A stretch of 64,000 bases of DNA, taken from positions 30,208,698 to 30,272,697 of the forward strand of contig OW121855.1 of assembly GCA_933228895.1 (NCBI GenBank). The letters run 5' to 3'. The position numbers were made by a program, and so were the translations under genes. The number at the start of each line of letters is the position of its first letter. Position 1 is the first letter of the stretch. Shown here in pieces: positions 23,585 through 35,985 of this stretch. The stretch comes from Platycnemis pennipes (Eukaryota > Arthropoda > Insecta > Odonata > Platycnemididae). Below the pieces are notes generated by a model. It worked only from the letters and a program-made list of their open reading frames with translations. It did not search any database and was not told the DNA's origin.

Positions 23585-25329
23585 TGTTTGAACACCCACA
23601 ATGCAGAGTGAAGGCCGGTGAGATTGGAGTTACCATATTACGGCATAAGGGAGGATATATAAAGCTAAAATGCCGCACAAAACCGAACAAATGCTGTCGG
23701 TCGCATACAACAAGGGGCACACCTGATTTTTTTTTTATAGAAGGGAATGTGATCTTAATGGTAGGCACAGAATCAGATACAAAAACATTAACCTCTTGGA
23801 AACATCAATACAAAAGAAGGCTAGTCCAGAGAAAACTTAAAGGGGTGTTAGATACATTATAGGGAATCTAGTTTATTAAAATTAATATTAACAATTTTTT
23901 CCCACTGACCAGATAGCTCCTGACAGGAATCAAAATCCCTACGGGACGTGATCATGATAAGTACATGGATAAAAAGGATAAATACACAATTCAACTGAGT
24001 TTCTTAAAAACTAGACCATATAAAATATAACAACACTTACCAACGAGGTAAATGACGCAGGATATGTGGAAAATATTATGACAAATACCAACAGGAGAAA
24101 GGATCTTGCTTATCGCTCTCCTTACCTGTAGAGAAAGAGAGAAATGGAAATTAGTTCCAAGTTTTTAAACGTATTTTTTAAACACGTTCACCGTTGCTTA
24201 GGCAAGCATAAACTTTAGCATACCTTAAAGCATAGTTATAGTTACATGAAAATTTTAATGAAATAAATTATGACAAACAATACGTGATATAATATGAAGA
24301 GGGACTATGAGCATGTGCAAATTTCTAAACAAGATGAAAAATAAAGTTTTTCGAGATCAGCAGTTGATTGATGAAAGGTTGTTTTAATAAATAAGAGTGA
24401 AACTCGCTTTCATTATTATTATTAGTTATCTACCCGAAAAGATAGTTAAGCATTAAATTTTACCACGACTATTATCTTTCGTACAATGTCCTTCCTCGAT
24501 CTGACATACCTCTTGCCAGCCATTACTCTATCCAGACTTCCCATACTCCCCCTCCCTTGACCCCGCTTGGCTATCATCCTTCCCTAATCACGTCCTTTAA
24601 CAATCACTTGTCCATTATCACCATCCCCATCATGTTCTTCAGCCTTCTCCTTATTTCCCTGTTCAACTACCTTTCCTCATCTATACGTCTGCCACTTTCA
24701 AATTCGTCTTCCTTTCCAACCACCTCATCCTCCTCCATAGCCACCTTCCAGAATCTCTAAATAAATTTTTATCCTCTTTCCTTAAAATTCCAGTACACAC
24801 CACAAATAATTTCCACATACTATATTAAAATTTTCACCGGTCATTTCTTTTTGACCTCGCTCAGTCACTAAAAATGCGTGCGGATCTATTGTCTGCTTGT
24901 TTTCTAGTTCAGTTTAAAAGAGCTCAATAATAAAAACAATAATAAAAGGTCTTTATTGGGGCGAGATTGAGACAAAACTGTCCCTTCTGCCATCTAACCA
25001 CTCGTCAAAATAAATATATAATTCATATAGTGGTCAATACCTAAAACAATTATAATCTGAAGTTAAAAAAAAATCAGTATATTTATAGGAATTAAAGGAT
25101 GATAAATTAACACAAAAGAAATATATATACACATTATATCAGTATTATATATCAAATGGTGAGTGAAAGAATTTACAATGTGGGAAAAACAAATAGCATG
25201 TAGCAACATGACCACTAACGACAAGCTCTTTAACTGAAATTACATGCAAATCTAATGTCAGCTTTTTCTCTAGTTAAGCATAAAATAGCTGAAGCGCAAA
25301 TCTAGTAACACGGTCCCTAACGACAGGAT

Positions 25330-25870
25330 TGTGCTGGTGTTGGTATGGCGCGCATGTTGTGGAGCCACAGGGCCCGGTGGCAGAGTGCATGCCCCTGTTT
25401 ACGTGCGGATGGATCGAAGTCCCAACCCCCCTGCCCTGAGGAGAGCTAGCGCCTCGGGAAGTCAGCGGCGAGCATAAACATTCCAATTTCACGGTCCCCG
25501 TGTCGCGGAATCGAAAGGGCGATGGAGGATCGGGGGTGAAAGAACAGTGGATGCGGATGGAAGGAGGAATAGGTGAGCGGGGGTGGAGGAAAAGAGATGG
25601 GAGGGCGTGATGGAGATGGGAAATTGCTAAGACAGGCGGCGGCTGAGGAACTCGAGGCGGGGCTGGAGAGAACATGATGGAATAATCACATGGCCGAGGA
25701 GAGATGCAGCACCCCCAATCTCCGCGCCAAAACGTGAAGAATAAGGCTGGAAGGCACAGGTTATTATGAGTTCCCGGAGGGCTATTAAGTGGACATAAAT
25801 GCCAACTTTCACCAATGAACAGAAGCCCGCAAGCCGCCGGGAATGAGAACGGCAAAGTTCTTTTTATGAT
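25330..25870. other. GC-rich island
   Basis: Composition rises sharply in G and C; the 225-residue minus-strand frame across it is Pro/Ser/Leu-rich without a domain and is treated as a composition artefact. Confidence 0.4.
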
Positions 25871-26451
25871 TCCACAGCTTAGGAAAAAAGGGTAACAAAG
25901 AGCAAGAATGATTGAGGAAGGAAGGTTAGACGTTTCGACATAAGTAAGCATTCCCTTCTTACCGTGTTTGCTCGTGAACGGAGGGAGGAAACATTAATTG
26001 AAATCTTTCTATCCTACAGTGTAATACTTCATGCTTTAAATTTAAAAAATATTATAAAACCTTTCTATGCGACAGTGTAATATTTTATGGTTCTAATTTA
26101 CCTATAGTTTAATAAAGTGAGCATATGCATTCCGTAGTACTAGGAGAAGGTATTTTAAAGATCGTGAGAGGTAGGAATGTTAAACAAACGTGGATGAGAA
26201 GATAACAGGCAGTTGGAATGAAATAATGAGGGGTAGGGTATGCAGAACTACAGAAGGGCATGATGGGAAATATGGACTACCTGGAAAATAATTGATATCC
26301 TTCTAATCGTACCTTAACTAGGAATTAATTATTATATATAATTACCTTGCTATACAAGTTAATTGTGTAAGAACTAAATCCAGGTAAGCATTAACTATTC
26401 CACTCATCCGCTCATTCACTAATGTGTACAATACTGGTAGGGTTGTAGATA

Positions 26452-27840
26452 GCTATACCCTTTTTCTTCCAACACAGTACCTAGATAGCTAAATTTCTCT
26501 ACCTGCTCTAGCTTTTGACCTCCTACTTTTATCGTTATACTGGCCGTTTTTGCTCTTGAAAATCGCATTACTTTCGTTTTATTCTGGTATATCTTCATCC
26601 CGTATCTTTCGCACTGTCCCTGCAACGCATCTAGCATTGTTGCAAGCCATGGGCTGACTGGCTGACTAGCGCTTGGTCATCCCCAAACCTCACTGATTTT
26701 ATCAATTTCCCCCGGACCTTTACTCCAGCCTCCAGCTCATCCCAAGCCTCTCTCACCATTTTTCCGAGTATATGCTGAAAAGTACCGGCGATAACGGACA
26801 GCCCTGCCTAACTCCTCTCCCTATTGTGGCCCAATCTGATTCTCAATCTGCTACTCTCACTTACGCCTTCTGCGCCATGGATAAATTCCGGATCAGTCTC
26901 CAGTCTACTCCTATCTTCCGAAATATTTCCATTAACTTGTCTCACCTCACTCTGTCGAACGCCTTTTCAAAATCAACAAAGCACGCGAATACATCCTGAT
27001 TGTATTCTAGATTCCTTTGCACTAGTATTCTCATCACTGCAATCGCATCCCGAGTGGCCCACCCCTTCCGAAATCCAAACTGATCCTCGTCTAGGAATTC
27101 GTTTGCTCTCTTTTCCATTCTCCTATTGATGATTCTAAGCACTACCTTTGCCGCATGAGAAATAAAATTTATCGTTCTGTAGTCTTCACATTCTTCTGTC
27201 ACCCTCTTTTTCGGTATAGGTATCAGCATAGTTTTTAAAAAATCCTCCGGCCGAGCCCCTTCCTCGTATATTCTACGAAAAAGTTCATAAAATCTGTCCC
27301 TTCCCCCTCTTCCTTGGTTTTTCAGAAGCTCAGCTGGGATGTTGTCTATCCCCACCGCTTTACCTGCCTTCATTTCTCACAGTGCCTTCTCTAACTCACT
27401 ATCCAGTATTTCAGGGCCCACGACATCCTGATCTACGTCCTTTTCCTCTTCTATGTCCAAGTTACTAGATCTATTTTTGCTATCATACAGTTCCTCGACA
27501 TATTTTCTCCAGCAACGCTGGATCTCCTATTGTTCCATTGCTAAATTTCCCCTTCTGTCTTTGATGCACGGGACCGTTTTCCATTTCTTGATTCCCGATA
27601 ACATTCTAACCGTTGAGTACAGACTGCGTATTTCTCCTTCTCTCTGGAGTCTCTCCATCTCCTCGCATTTCCGACTCCATCACTTTTCACTTCCTCTCTT
27701 TATTTCTCTCCTAAGCCTGTTATTAATCTCCTTATAACGCCTTTTACCTAGCTCTGTATTTACATGTTTCCATTTCTTCCTTTCCTCAATTCTTTCCATC
27801 ATTTCTGCTGTTTCCCATGGTTTCTTGATCCTCCTAGTGT
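26452..27840 (-). pseudogene. RTE-like LINE reverse transcriptase, broken
   Basis: Reading the minus strand from 27840, the pre-RT linker (ERIEERKKWKHVNTELGKRR...) is followed by a clear RT start: KAVGIDNIPAELLK, then DYRTINFISHAAKV, DEDQFGFRKG and FVDFEKAFDRV (block A, 27373-26942). After a stop comes GVRQGCPLSPVLFSIY (block B), then the catalytic box as RFGDDQ instead of RFADDQ near 26.69 kb, then KVGGQKLEQVEKFSYLG. The frame shifts and carries several stops. Homology ends at about 26452, so the thumb, C-terminus and 3' UTR are missing, as is the whole endonuclease domain. The family is distinct from the RTE at 39-40 kb. Confidence 0.8.
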
Positions 27841-28046
27841 CCCACTGGGGTCAGACGCCTTCTCTCAGCCGCCTCACTGAGGAACAGACGCTGTGAGTAC
27901 GTTACGTGGACTACCTTTCGTCAGGCTCCTACCCTTTGACCTATCTGGCATGGGCGACCTTACCAGGAGCAATATTAGTTGCTCCCGCCAGTGCAGCTCT
28001 AGGGGTCACGGGAACACACAAGTCCCAATCCCACCACGACAAGGCC
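27841..28046 (-). mobile_element. RTE-like LINE 5' leader segment
   Basis: On the minus strand this begins with CTTGTCGTGGTGGGATTGGG and continues with a GC-richer leader containing CCGTGACCCCTAGAGCTGCA. It resembles the leader that precedes ORF sequence in arthropod RTE-like elements, as I recall it. It joins the pre-RT linker directly at about 27840, skipping the endonuclease, so this copy has a large internal deletion. Confidence 0.5.
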
Positions 28047-28230
28047 ATTAGTAAGATAAAATTCGCAACTAATAGGTAAAAGAATTCGTTTATCCCACAC
28101 TTATTATAAATCTAACGCGCAAACTGAGCCTGATTCCTAATAAAAGATGAAAACAGTACTTGGTAAATATTTGGCAGTTTATCTTATTCCCTTCTTTTCC
28201 TGAAAAATTCATTGTCAAGGCTAGTGACCT

Positions 28231-28292
28231 ACTACCCCCTGCCACACGTTCTTTAGGCGGCTCGTAGGGTAAAATGTGGACGTAGATGCATC
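28231..28292 (+). mobile_element. CR1/L2-like LINE 3' tail fragment
   Basis: CCCCCTGCCACACG...GGCTCGTAGGG followed by GTAGATGCATC matches the conserved 3' stem-loop and (GTAGAT)n end of the LINE copies at 28.8, 48.2 and 56.6 kb, with several substitutions. Only about 60 bases remain. Confidence 0.6.
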
Positions 28293-28787
28293 AATAATTG
28301 TTATGAACCTCACTGAATCGGTAGAATTCTCAAAATAAGAAAACGACTAATCTCCCGTAAAGCCTATGGCATCGGATAAACCCGGTGCAATACTCGACAA
28401 GGCATAATAACTTAACTTCACTCCGGCCTGTCATTGCCATATTAATATTAATCGTATCGAGGGTAAATATTTTGAGTTTGGTCCTCACCAAAGCGGAGGA
28501 TGCGGAAGGGCAACACGAAATGAGGAAGGGGTGCGTCCAACGGTTTGTAAAATCTAATCGCTTGCGGAGGATCTTAATTTCAGAAAATTCCCACGCCCGG
28601 ATCGTAAAAAACAGCCACGCTCAAGGTTTTCTTCCCCCCGATCCAAAACAGACTGTAGACCATTAAGGACAGGCTTCTCTGCTTCATCCCCTTGAGTGAC
28701 ACGCGGAAAAACACATTAATCCTCCCTCCCAAAAACATCTACCCACGGAAAGTCTTCCGCTCACGCTAAACTCCGTCTTTCTTATAA

Positions 28788-29520
28788 ACATCTACATAAT
28801 ACCCTGCAAGCCACCATAAATGTGTGTGGCAGGGGGTGAATTCTCACCAAACATGCACTACATATAATGCATAAAAAAGGATTCGTATTTATATACTGTT
28901 CTAAACTACACTATTTAAAAAATAAAAAATAGCAAAGCAAACATGCAAAAACATGCTGCTAGTTGGGTTAGCTTCAAGTCCTTGTACCAACATGCAGCTA
29001 TCAATGTTATCCCATGCTACACTCCTACTGGAAATATTTACCGTTACTCATATCCCTAATTGTACGAGGAAAAAAAGGACATTTTGAATCTCTCAGTTCG
29101 GCAATCAATTTCTCTAATTTTATGACTATGGTCCAGTCTACCATAGTAAGTTGGGGTTCGCAAAATATTTTTAGCATCATCACTGAAAATATGGTCTTGG
29201 AATTTTGATTAAGAGATTAAGTCTAAATTTCAACCTGCGATCTGACAATGATTCCCAATTGAATTCATTTAATAGACTGGTTACGCTAATAAGGTTATCG
29301 TACCGTCACTTTACAAATCTTGCCGATCAACGCTGCACACGTTCAAGTTCATTATTTAGACCGATTTCGTAGGGAACCCATACACTGGCAGCATATTCCA
29401 AATGAGGTCTAACAAGGGAAAAGTAGCTGATTTCTCGTACGTGATCGTCACATTTACCCAGTACTCTTTTGACGAATCCCAGTTTACGATTCGCTTGACC
29501 CATTATTTCAAGAATAAACA
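28788..29520 (-). pseudogene. CR1/L2-like LINE 3' end, subfamily 1
   Basis: The minus strand encodes NRKLGFVKRVLGKCD, then EISYFSLVRPHLEYAASVW and NELERVQR, the conserved C-terminal region after the RT thumb in CR1/jockey-type proteins. The frame breaks after about 67 residues. The rest of the C-terminus and about 300 bases of 3' UTR follow, ending in the stem-loop CCCCCTGCCACACA...TGGCTTGCAGGG and GTAGATG at 28788-28850. It is clearly homologous to 48205-48932 along its whole length. Endonuclease and RT core are absent (5' truncation). The exact 5' limit is uncertain by tens of bases. Confidence 0.85.
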
Positions 29521-32238
29521 TCCCTCTCAAACCTGCATGCCGTGATTTTATAAATTTCCACTCACCATAGAACCCTGTTCCGTCAATTATTTAGCCTACA
29601 ACCGTGTCACAACTTGAGTACACGTTTAACATTGATTTTCAATTGCAACATAACTTGAGTCGAAATCAATTAAAATAAATAATCTTCACATGCAAGTAAC
29701 AGGGAGAATAAATACGATAAGCAAATTGGTTTGTGCCATTATTTTGCATATATGCATGAGATTAAATGCAAACAGTTTCAATTTTTTGTGTCATACCCAA
29801 GAAATTTAAAAATTTGTACGGTGTATACTCAACAAGGAGATGGCCTTTCATTAGTAGAAGTATTGCATAAAGGGATACTTTATTTTTAGGTGAATTAAGT
29901 TGTAATAGAATTTTATATTACCAAAACAATCCTAAATGTAAATGTTAGTACCAAAATGTTTTTTCCTTCACTTTAATGAACGCCTGTAGCTAAATAAACC
30001 CTTGCCTGACACCCTTGCAGTGGCTGGCATGGTATCGCCTAGATGCAGAATCCTATATTCTATCGACCACCTAATGCTTTTTTCGTTAGGTCGTCCCATA
30101 ATTTCTCACAAACGAACCCAGATCCGCTGTGCTTTCTTTGGCGAAAATTATATGGAATCAACTTTTCCCCCTCTCCTAATGCATTTTTTTCTCTGCTTTA
30201 AGACAATCAGCGGGTGAGAATACCTCCAAAAATGCCTACTGTTTTCTTTCCTTTTCATCCTTTTCCAAGCATTCAACTTTTGAAAAATCCTTTTCACGGA
30301 GAGCGAAATCAGAATCCGGTAGGAATAAAAATAAAATATCTGCCATGCCTCAATTGTTGTATGTTCCAACATTTGCTCGTATGCATTTGAACTTGTTGCA
30401 TTGGGAGAGGGTATGAGAGCGTTAATTCTCATTTCACAAGGATTTACATACCTGGTAATTTATGAACTGTAGAGACATATTTGCATATGTTCTGCTGTTA
30501 AACTCTTTTGAGACAACTAGGTGTACAAAAAAGTTTGAAGATGAGAGTTTGTTATCTCAGAAGCAGATTCAATTGGTAGTAAAGTCAGAAATCAAATAAT
30601 TATTAGAGAGCCAAGAAAAAGAGGATATTCTGCCAAAACTACATTACGATTTAACACAATATATTTAGGCATAGGAAACTCTTCGTCAGAATAAAAATTC
30701 ATGATCTTATGTGGATACGAGACATAGGCAGCAACAAAGATACATGACTAGAAGTATTAGAAATATAGTGCCACCGTGTGTAATCAGTCGATAAGCCCCG
30801 GGTATGAAGTCACGCACCAGATGTCCACATAAGCCTCAGAATAATTAACCCTACGTTTTAGGAAGAAATTTAAGAACTTAAAAACGTCACTTCACGGAAG
30901 CGAGCCAAAGAAAATTATAGCAGCAGAAAACTCAATTCTGGAAGTATGCGAAATGTTGCATGGTGAAAATGATGTTTAAGACGTAATTTGAAGGATATAA
31001 AGATTTGATCTGAAATGAAGAAGGTAACAGTAGGAGACTCGAGTGGAGAGCAGCGACAATCCATACTTTGCGCTCATTACAGGAGAAGGATAATGGATAC
31101 CACATAGCCATGCAAACGTAAAGGTAACTTAGATATTAAACCTCCTTTATATTTCAACAGCAACTTCGATAAATTATAGCCGAAGAGAGATGGCATCATT
31201 AACCAATTTAATCCTACGGACCCCGGAAATTCACGGTTACCACACGTGGGAGAATAATCGAAACGATTACTACCTAAGATGATATTAGTCACCTATTCAT
31301 CGAGTGCGAAATAATGGATTGCCGCAATTACCGTCATTGAAAATACAGCACTCGCCGGCGTTAAGCTTCCGCGAATATATTATAATCGCGGGAATATAGG
31401 AATTTAAAGGTGACCATTTGCAAATTAGATTCTAAGGTTTCCGTTCGAGCGCAACTTCAGGGTTGACGGCATCACGGACGATGATCGAATGATGAAAGTC
31501 ATACATTTGGATGCACTGATGAGTTAGTTAAATCGGAAACTAATATAATTCAAGGCACCACCCCAATAAAAATTAGGGAAACCTCAAGTAATAATGGCCA
31601 TCCAATGGATAAATAATTGATCTCGTGGAGATTTATTTTTCGATTTCAAATCCAATTCATCTCGATGAGTACCTATACGATTTTGGCAATACATCGCCTA
31701 TGAATTTCAAATTAGAGCGAGATATATGGATTTCGGTACGAAGGTACGACGCCATCACGTCAATTAAATTCGAAAGCTGCACTTGTTAAAGCTGGTACTC
31801 AAATGCAAGAAGAGGGACGTCAAAATGAAATACAGTATTACCATCGCTCTTCTGTCCGTTAAATATAAATTTTAGGTTCACACGAACTATTACGAACAAA
31901 TGATTTATTTTTAGTACACATTACTAAAAGGAAATATTGAAAGAGCTTGATAGCAAACGCCATCCAATGGACATTCAATATTACTATGCTTTGAAATTTA
32001 AGTGAGGGATTGCCCAAATACGATACCATTGCAGCATGAAATATTCGTGGGCTAAAAGTAAGATAAATATTAATATCTCATTAAATTAGGACTTGTGCAG
32101 TATTTATATCCAATTTCTACTGAAATGAGAACTCCGAAGCCTATACAAAGTATCATTCTTTCCCATTTTGATGAGAAATTCAGAAAAAATGAACAACAAC
32201 AGAGTTGTTTCATTCGAGTTTTCATAATATGAGGTAGT
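29521..32238. other. AT-rich DNA, no gene seen
   Basis: Nothing recognisable on either strand; the open frames are short and isolated. Confidence 0.55.
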
Positions 32239-32652
32239 TAAAAGGGCTCCTGTTTAAACCAACTGAAGTACCTCCCTGCGCGATGAGCATAAAAAAGAGA
32301 AATGCCTTCACTAAGGGGATTTACAAGGGAAACGAATAATGAATAAATAGCAGTCGGATATCAGACTTAAACTTTGAAAGAACATACGAGTCAATGCGTA
32401 TAAAAATTCAGAAACAAGACAACTTTCAACTTCACATATCCAAAGGCTAAAAGGGCCCCTGTTTAAACCAACTGTACCTCCCTGCGTGATGAGCATAAAA
32501 AAGAGAAATGTCTTCACTAAGGGATTTTACAAGGGAAACGAATAATGAATAAATAGCAGTCGGATATCACACTTAAACTTTTAAAGAACATGCGAGTCAA
32601 TACGTAGAAAATTTCAGAAACAAGACGACTTTCAACTTCACACATCCAAAGT
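32239..32652 (+). repeat. Tandem duplication, two units of about 209 bp
   Basis: Unit 1 (32239-32447) and unit 2 (32448-32652) align throughout with scattered substitutions and small indels; both start TAAAAGGGC and end in CACAYATCCAAAG. Two minus-strand frames of 68 and 69 residues look related only because of this duplication. No coding role is supported. Confidence 0.9.
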
Positions 32653-34382
32653 CTCGCCAATGCGTTGAGGACGCATTGAAATAATATAGCACGGGTTCCA
32701 CCTTCCGTGATTTTCTCCCCAAACACGTATGGAACGGGATAATTCTAGGAGTCGAGAAGAATTTTACGACCCGGTCTCCATACATAAATAAATGTGACGA
32801 GGGGCCTTCTATTATCGCTCGACTTTCTGACGCCATTTCCCCACGGACGAGAGACGACATCAGAAAACCAACGAAAAGAACTGTCAAGGGGCTGGTCAGA
32901 GTTACGGGTGGACTAGGGAGTTAGGAATTCCCCGGAATTAACTCGGCCCGCAAAGTCTCCGCAGTCCCAGCAGAGTTTAAAGGGGACTAATTTAGCAGCA
33001 GGTAAATCAATGATTAATGAGATATGAGGCTGAGCGGCAGAAAGCGTTTTTAATTCAGTTCCCTGTGGATGCACCCTGGGTATATTCTTACGAAATGAGA
33101 GGGAAATGCGGTCCCACATGAAATGACGCATGGTTGACTAGGCTCATTCATTCCATACATATTCAAAGACCACATGACCTATGGTGTACACACTACTGGA
33201 TGAGCTCAAATGTCCAAAAGGTATTAATTCTTCAATTATACTAGTAAAGCAAACAGTACCGCTAGGGAAATACACCACAGCCTCACTCAAATACATCAGC
33301 TTTCACGAATCTCTACGACATACCGTTCTGTGCAACCAATAACATTCTTTCGCCACTTATACTTACGAGCCAAAGAATAAGTTAAGCCGGTCTGTATTAA
33401 GAGAATCATACGTAATTACATTGCGACATTTTTATGATATAAAGTGATACACGAGTTACCATCTAGTGGCAATTCTCATGACGATGGATTCATAAAAACA
33501 TAAAAATCCGGCAATGCTCATACTTTGGGTTTAAGAGTAGTATTTTTATAAAGAAGTCCACACAATGTCAATTAATAGTATAAGACGACGGGTACCTGCA
33601 ATGTCAAAAGCGATTAAACATATTTAGACCATAGGGACAAGGGTATTTGGAAGGGCTTGATTGAGGGAAGAATGTAGGTTAAGCCTGGGGGAGAAGAACG
33701 TAATATCACAAACAATAATAATAATAATTTTATTTTGCGAATAATATATATTCTTAATGCATCAAACAACATGATCTGTTGAGCATATTTATCAAACCAT
33801 ATTACTATCTAAAGAAGAATTTCAAATCGGTCTGATAAGTACGTAACGAAAAAGTACGCTGAGATAATGCTGACCGATTTCACTGATCGGACGATGAAAT
33901 AATGCTCTTTTAGAATGCCTAAAATAATCTAATGCCTAAAATAACGCCTAATAATGCATCTTTAATAAATTCTTCCTTCGTCAAATATACGCAATTTTAT
34001 TCGCTTTATTCCCCCTTTTGATTTCCAGGAGCCATCTCCAGACACCTTCCAAAGTATTTTGCTTTTACTGATATATGTTTCACACTGTTTATAACTATGA
34101 TCCATATGCTAAAACACGCGTCACTTTGTAGAGGAGAGTCACCAACTACGGTCATTTCCGAGCATCACAGACTGGGTCAATCTTCAGGGAAGAAATGCAC
34201 ACTCAGGGAAGGAAGAATGACGGCAAAAGAGACCTCTCAGTGCATACCTTCGGTATTTCAATGAACACCGTCATGATGAACTTTTTGCTGAAGCTGTATT
34301 TCCCTGTCGAGGGGTAGGCATGACCGATTCAAACAAAGAATCTCACATTCTGGTGGTTAACCTGGATAGCAAACCTGAATAG
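32653..34382. other. No gene seen
   Basis: AT-rich with a short (AAT)n at about 33716-33731. No family recognised. Confidence 0.5.
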
Positions 34383-34982
34383 CATTTAACCCCAATATTG
34401 CCCACCAATGTAAATAAATTATTTTGTGCCATTATAAATAGCATCACTGTCAAGATCAAGAAGTAAAACATATGAGAGGGGGATCGGGTTGGTGTGGTGG
34501 CTAGAGTACTGGCCTCCAAACCCGAGGGCCCGGTTCGATTCCCGGCAGTGGCGGATTTTTCAGTGGAAAACCGGTCCTCACTTGAGTGCCTAGTGGAGGG
34601 CATTTCAAGCACAGTACTCCGTCCGTCGGATGGGACGTTAAACCGTGGTCCCCTTGGCGCCTTTCGTTAAGAGTAGGCTAATGCCGACGCCGGGTTTCTC
34701 TCCACCCTTCCTCCGTTCCCTAAAAACTCCTACCATTACCCAATTACCCACCTATCCTATATGGCGCAAATGACCTCAGCTGTCGGTCGCCTCCCCTAAA
34801 TAACCAACCAACCAACCAAAACATACGAGAGACAAGAAAATGTGAGAAAAAAGAAAAGAAAATGAAGGAGAACACGAAAGACGAAGAGCTAGAAAGGAGA
34901 AGAGACGAAAAAGAAACTTATTGCCTAATTCGACAATTTAGTACAAAGTCAACAATTACAGCCAAATAATATTTCCTTCTAT
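34383..34982 (+). repeat. Repeat Y, copy 1, interrupted by a SINE
   Basis: 34383-34478 and 34818-34982 together align with 35757-35985 (shared blocks such as ATTATAAATAGCATCACTGT and GAGACGAAAAAG). The pair could be two copies of an interspersed family or a local duplication about 1.4 kb apart. No coding capacity. Confidence 0.75.
34479..34817 (+). mobile_element. tRNA-derived SINE (family A), full-length copy
   Basis: The head contains an A-box-like region (TGGTGTGGTGGCTAGAGTAC) and an exact B box GGTTCGATTCC at 34532-34542. A unique body of about 240 bases follows and the tail is (AACC)n. The flanks are AAAACATATGAGAG (34465-34478) and AAAACATACGAGAG (34818-34831), a 14-bp target-site duplication with one change. 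Repeat Y copy 2 at about 35840 has the same site once and no SINE. At 339 bp this is the reference copy for the other family members here (3546, 37558, 43120 and 46382). Confidence 0.95.
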
Positions 34983-35756
34983 GACGACGAAGCAACCGCA
35001 TATTAAAACAACATTTGCAGAGTCAGATACATTCATGAATACCAGCAGGACAAGCGGTGCAGACCAATTTTACTAAAATTAAATTTTTCACGGAAGTCAG
35101 AATTAGGATTAAGTTCCAAAGTTCGTTCTAAATGGCCCCGAGGCGGACATTCTTCTCGAGGACAGTGCGACCGAACCAGATGGTTTTCAAGGAAATGACG
35201 GAAAGCCTGGCCGGGAGCTAGAGAGAAGGCAGAGGGAGAATTGCGGGAAACAGTCACACAGAAACATTCTTCTGCTCGCGGTGGCTTCTGGGACGCCGAA
35301 AGTATAAACTCCGCACATGAGCCACGCCCCTGGAGGGATAAAAACGCTTCAATTTTGTACGAACGGCCACCCCCGTCCTGGGACTCAAATCATAAAACAA
35401 AAGATTACGACCTGACCGGATCCAAAGAGTATCTTTCCCAACCCTCCCAAGAATGATGAGTTAGTAGTATGCATCCCAATAAAACGGAGCAGGGGCGAAG
35501 AACTGTAAAACGTAGACGATGACGCCCAGGACGGATGGGATACGGAAGAATTGAAACAATATCTTATGACACGAACAAGTCATAAAACAGCAGATCAGCA
35601 ACGTAGCGCAGAAAATTCTGGGGATATACATTCCATAACAGTGGAAGCAATTAAGCTAAATTCTTTGCATACCTAACTTTCGAATATCGTGTGTTACAAA
35701 TTCTAAGCCACTCTATGGATGTAAGAACATCGAGAGTTTTGGTGGAAGAAAGTAGT

Positions 35757-35985
35757 TTTAACCTTAATATTGCCCATAAATGTAAACAAAATATTTTGCG
35801 CAATTATAAATAGCATCACTGTCAAAAATCATGAAGTGAAACATATGAGAGACTGGAAAAAATATTTAAAAAATAAAAAAATGAAGGATAAGTACACGCA
35901 CCCTTAGAGACGAAAAAGGAACTTATTTCCGCTTTAAACAATTTAGTATCAAGTCAACAAATACTGTCAAATGCATTTCCTTATA
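35757..35985 (+). repeat. Repeat Y, copy 2 (SINE-free)
   Basis: Homologous to 34383-34982 without the SINE; carries AAACATATGAGAG once where copy 1 has the SINE. Confidence 0.75.

Larger units (their letters stand above)
18662..26451. other. No host gene recognised
   Basis: Holds GC-rich islands at about 18.7-19.0, 22.05-22.56 and 25.3-25.9 kb, a 32-bp duplication (20.8/21.4 kb), a small palindrome, a TTTATGTA repeat and a possible zinc-knuckle remnant. A minus-strand frame at 20386-20703 has a faint transposase-like spacing that I could not confirm. Confidence 0.5.

Noticed and set aside
23557..23862. 101-residue plus-strand frame with several Cys residues
   Set aside because: The Cys spacing does not form a recognisable zinc-binding pattern, and an antiparallel frame is open over the same DNA.
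25274..25951. 225-residue minus-strand frame
   Set aside because: Pro/Ser-rich, in a GC-rich island, no domain, and overlapped by another frame.
28788..28850. GTAGATGTAGATG ends as ordinary microsatellites
   Set aside because: They always follow the same stem-loop and LINE coding end, so they are element tails and not independent simple repeats.
32311..32726. Two adjacent similar 68-69 residue frames, possibly a small gene pair
   Set aside because: Their similarity comes entirely from the 209-bp DNA tandem duplication; there are no other coding signs.
3571..34542. tRNA-like B boxes at 3571, 34532, 43171 and 46440
   Set aside because: No cloverleaf or acceptor stem follows; all belong to the SINE family.
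34343..34612. Minus-strand frame starting MLEMPSTRHSSEDRFSTE
   Set aside because: It is the antisense of the tRNA-derived SINE, so it is a repeat artefact and not a gene.
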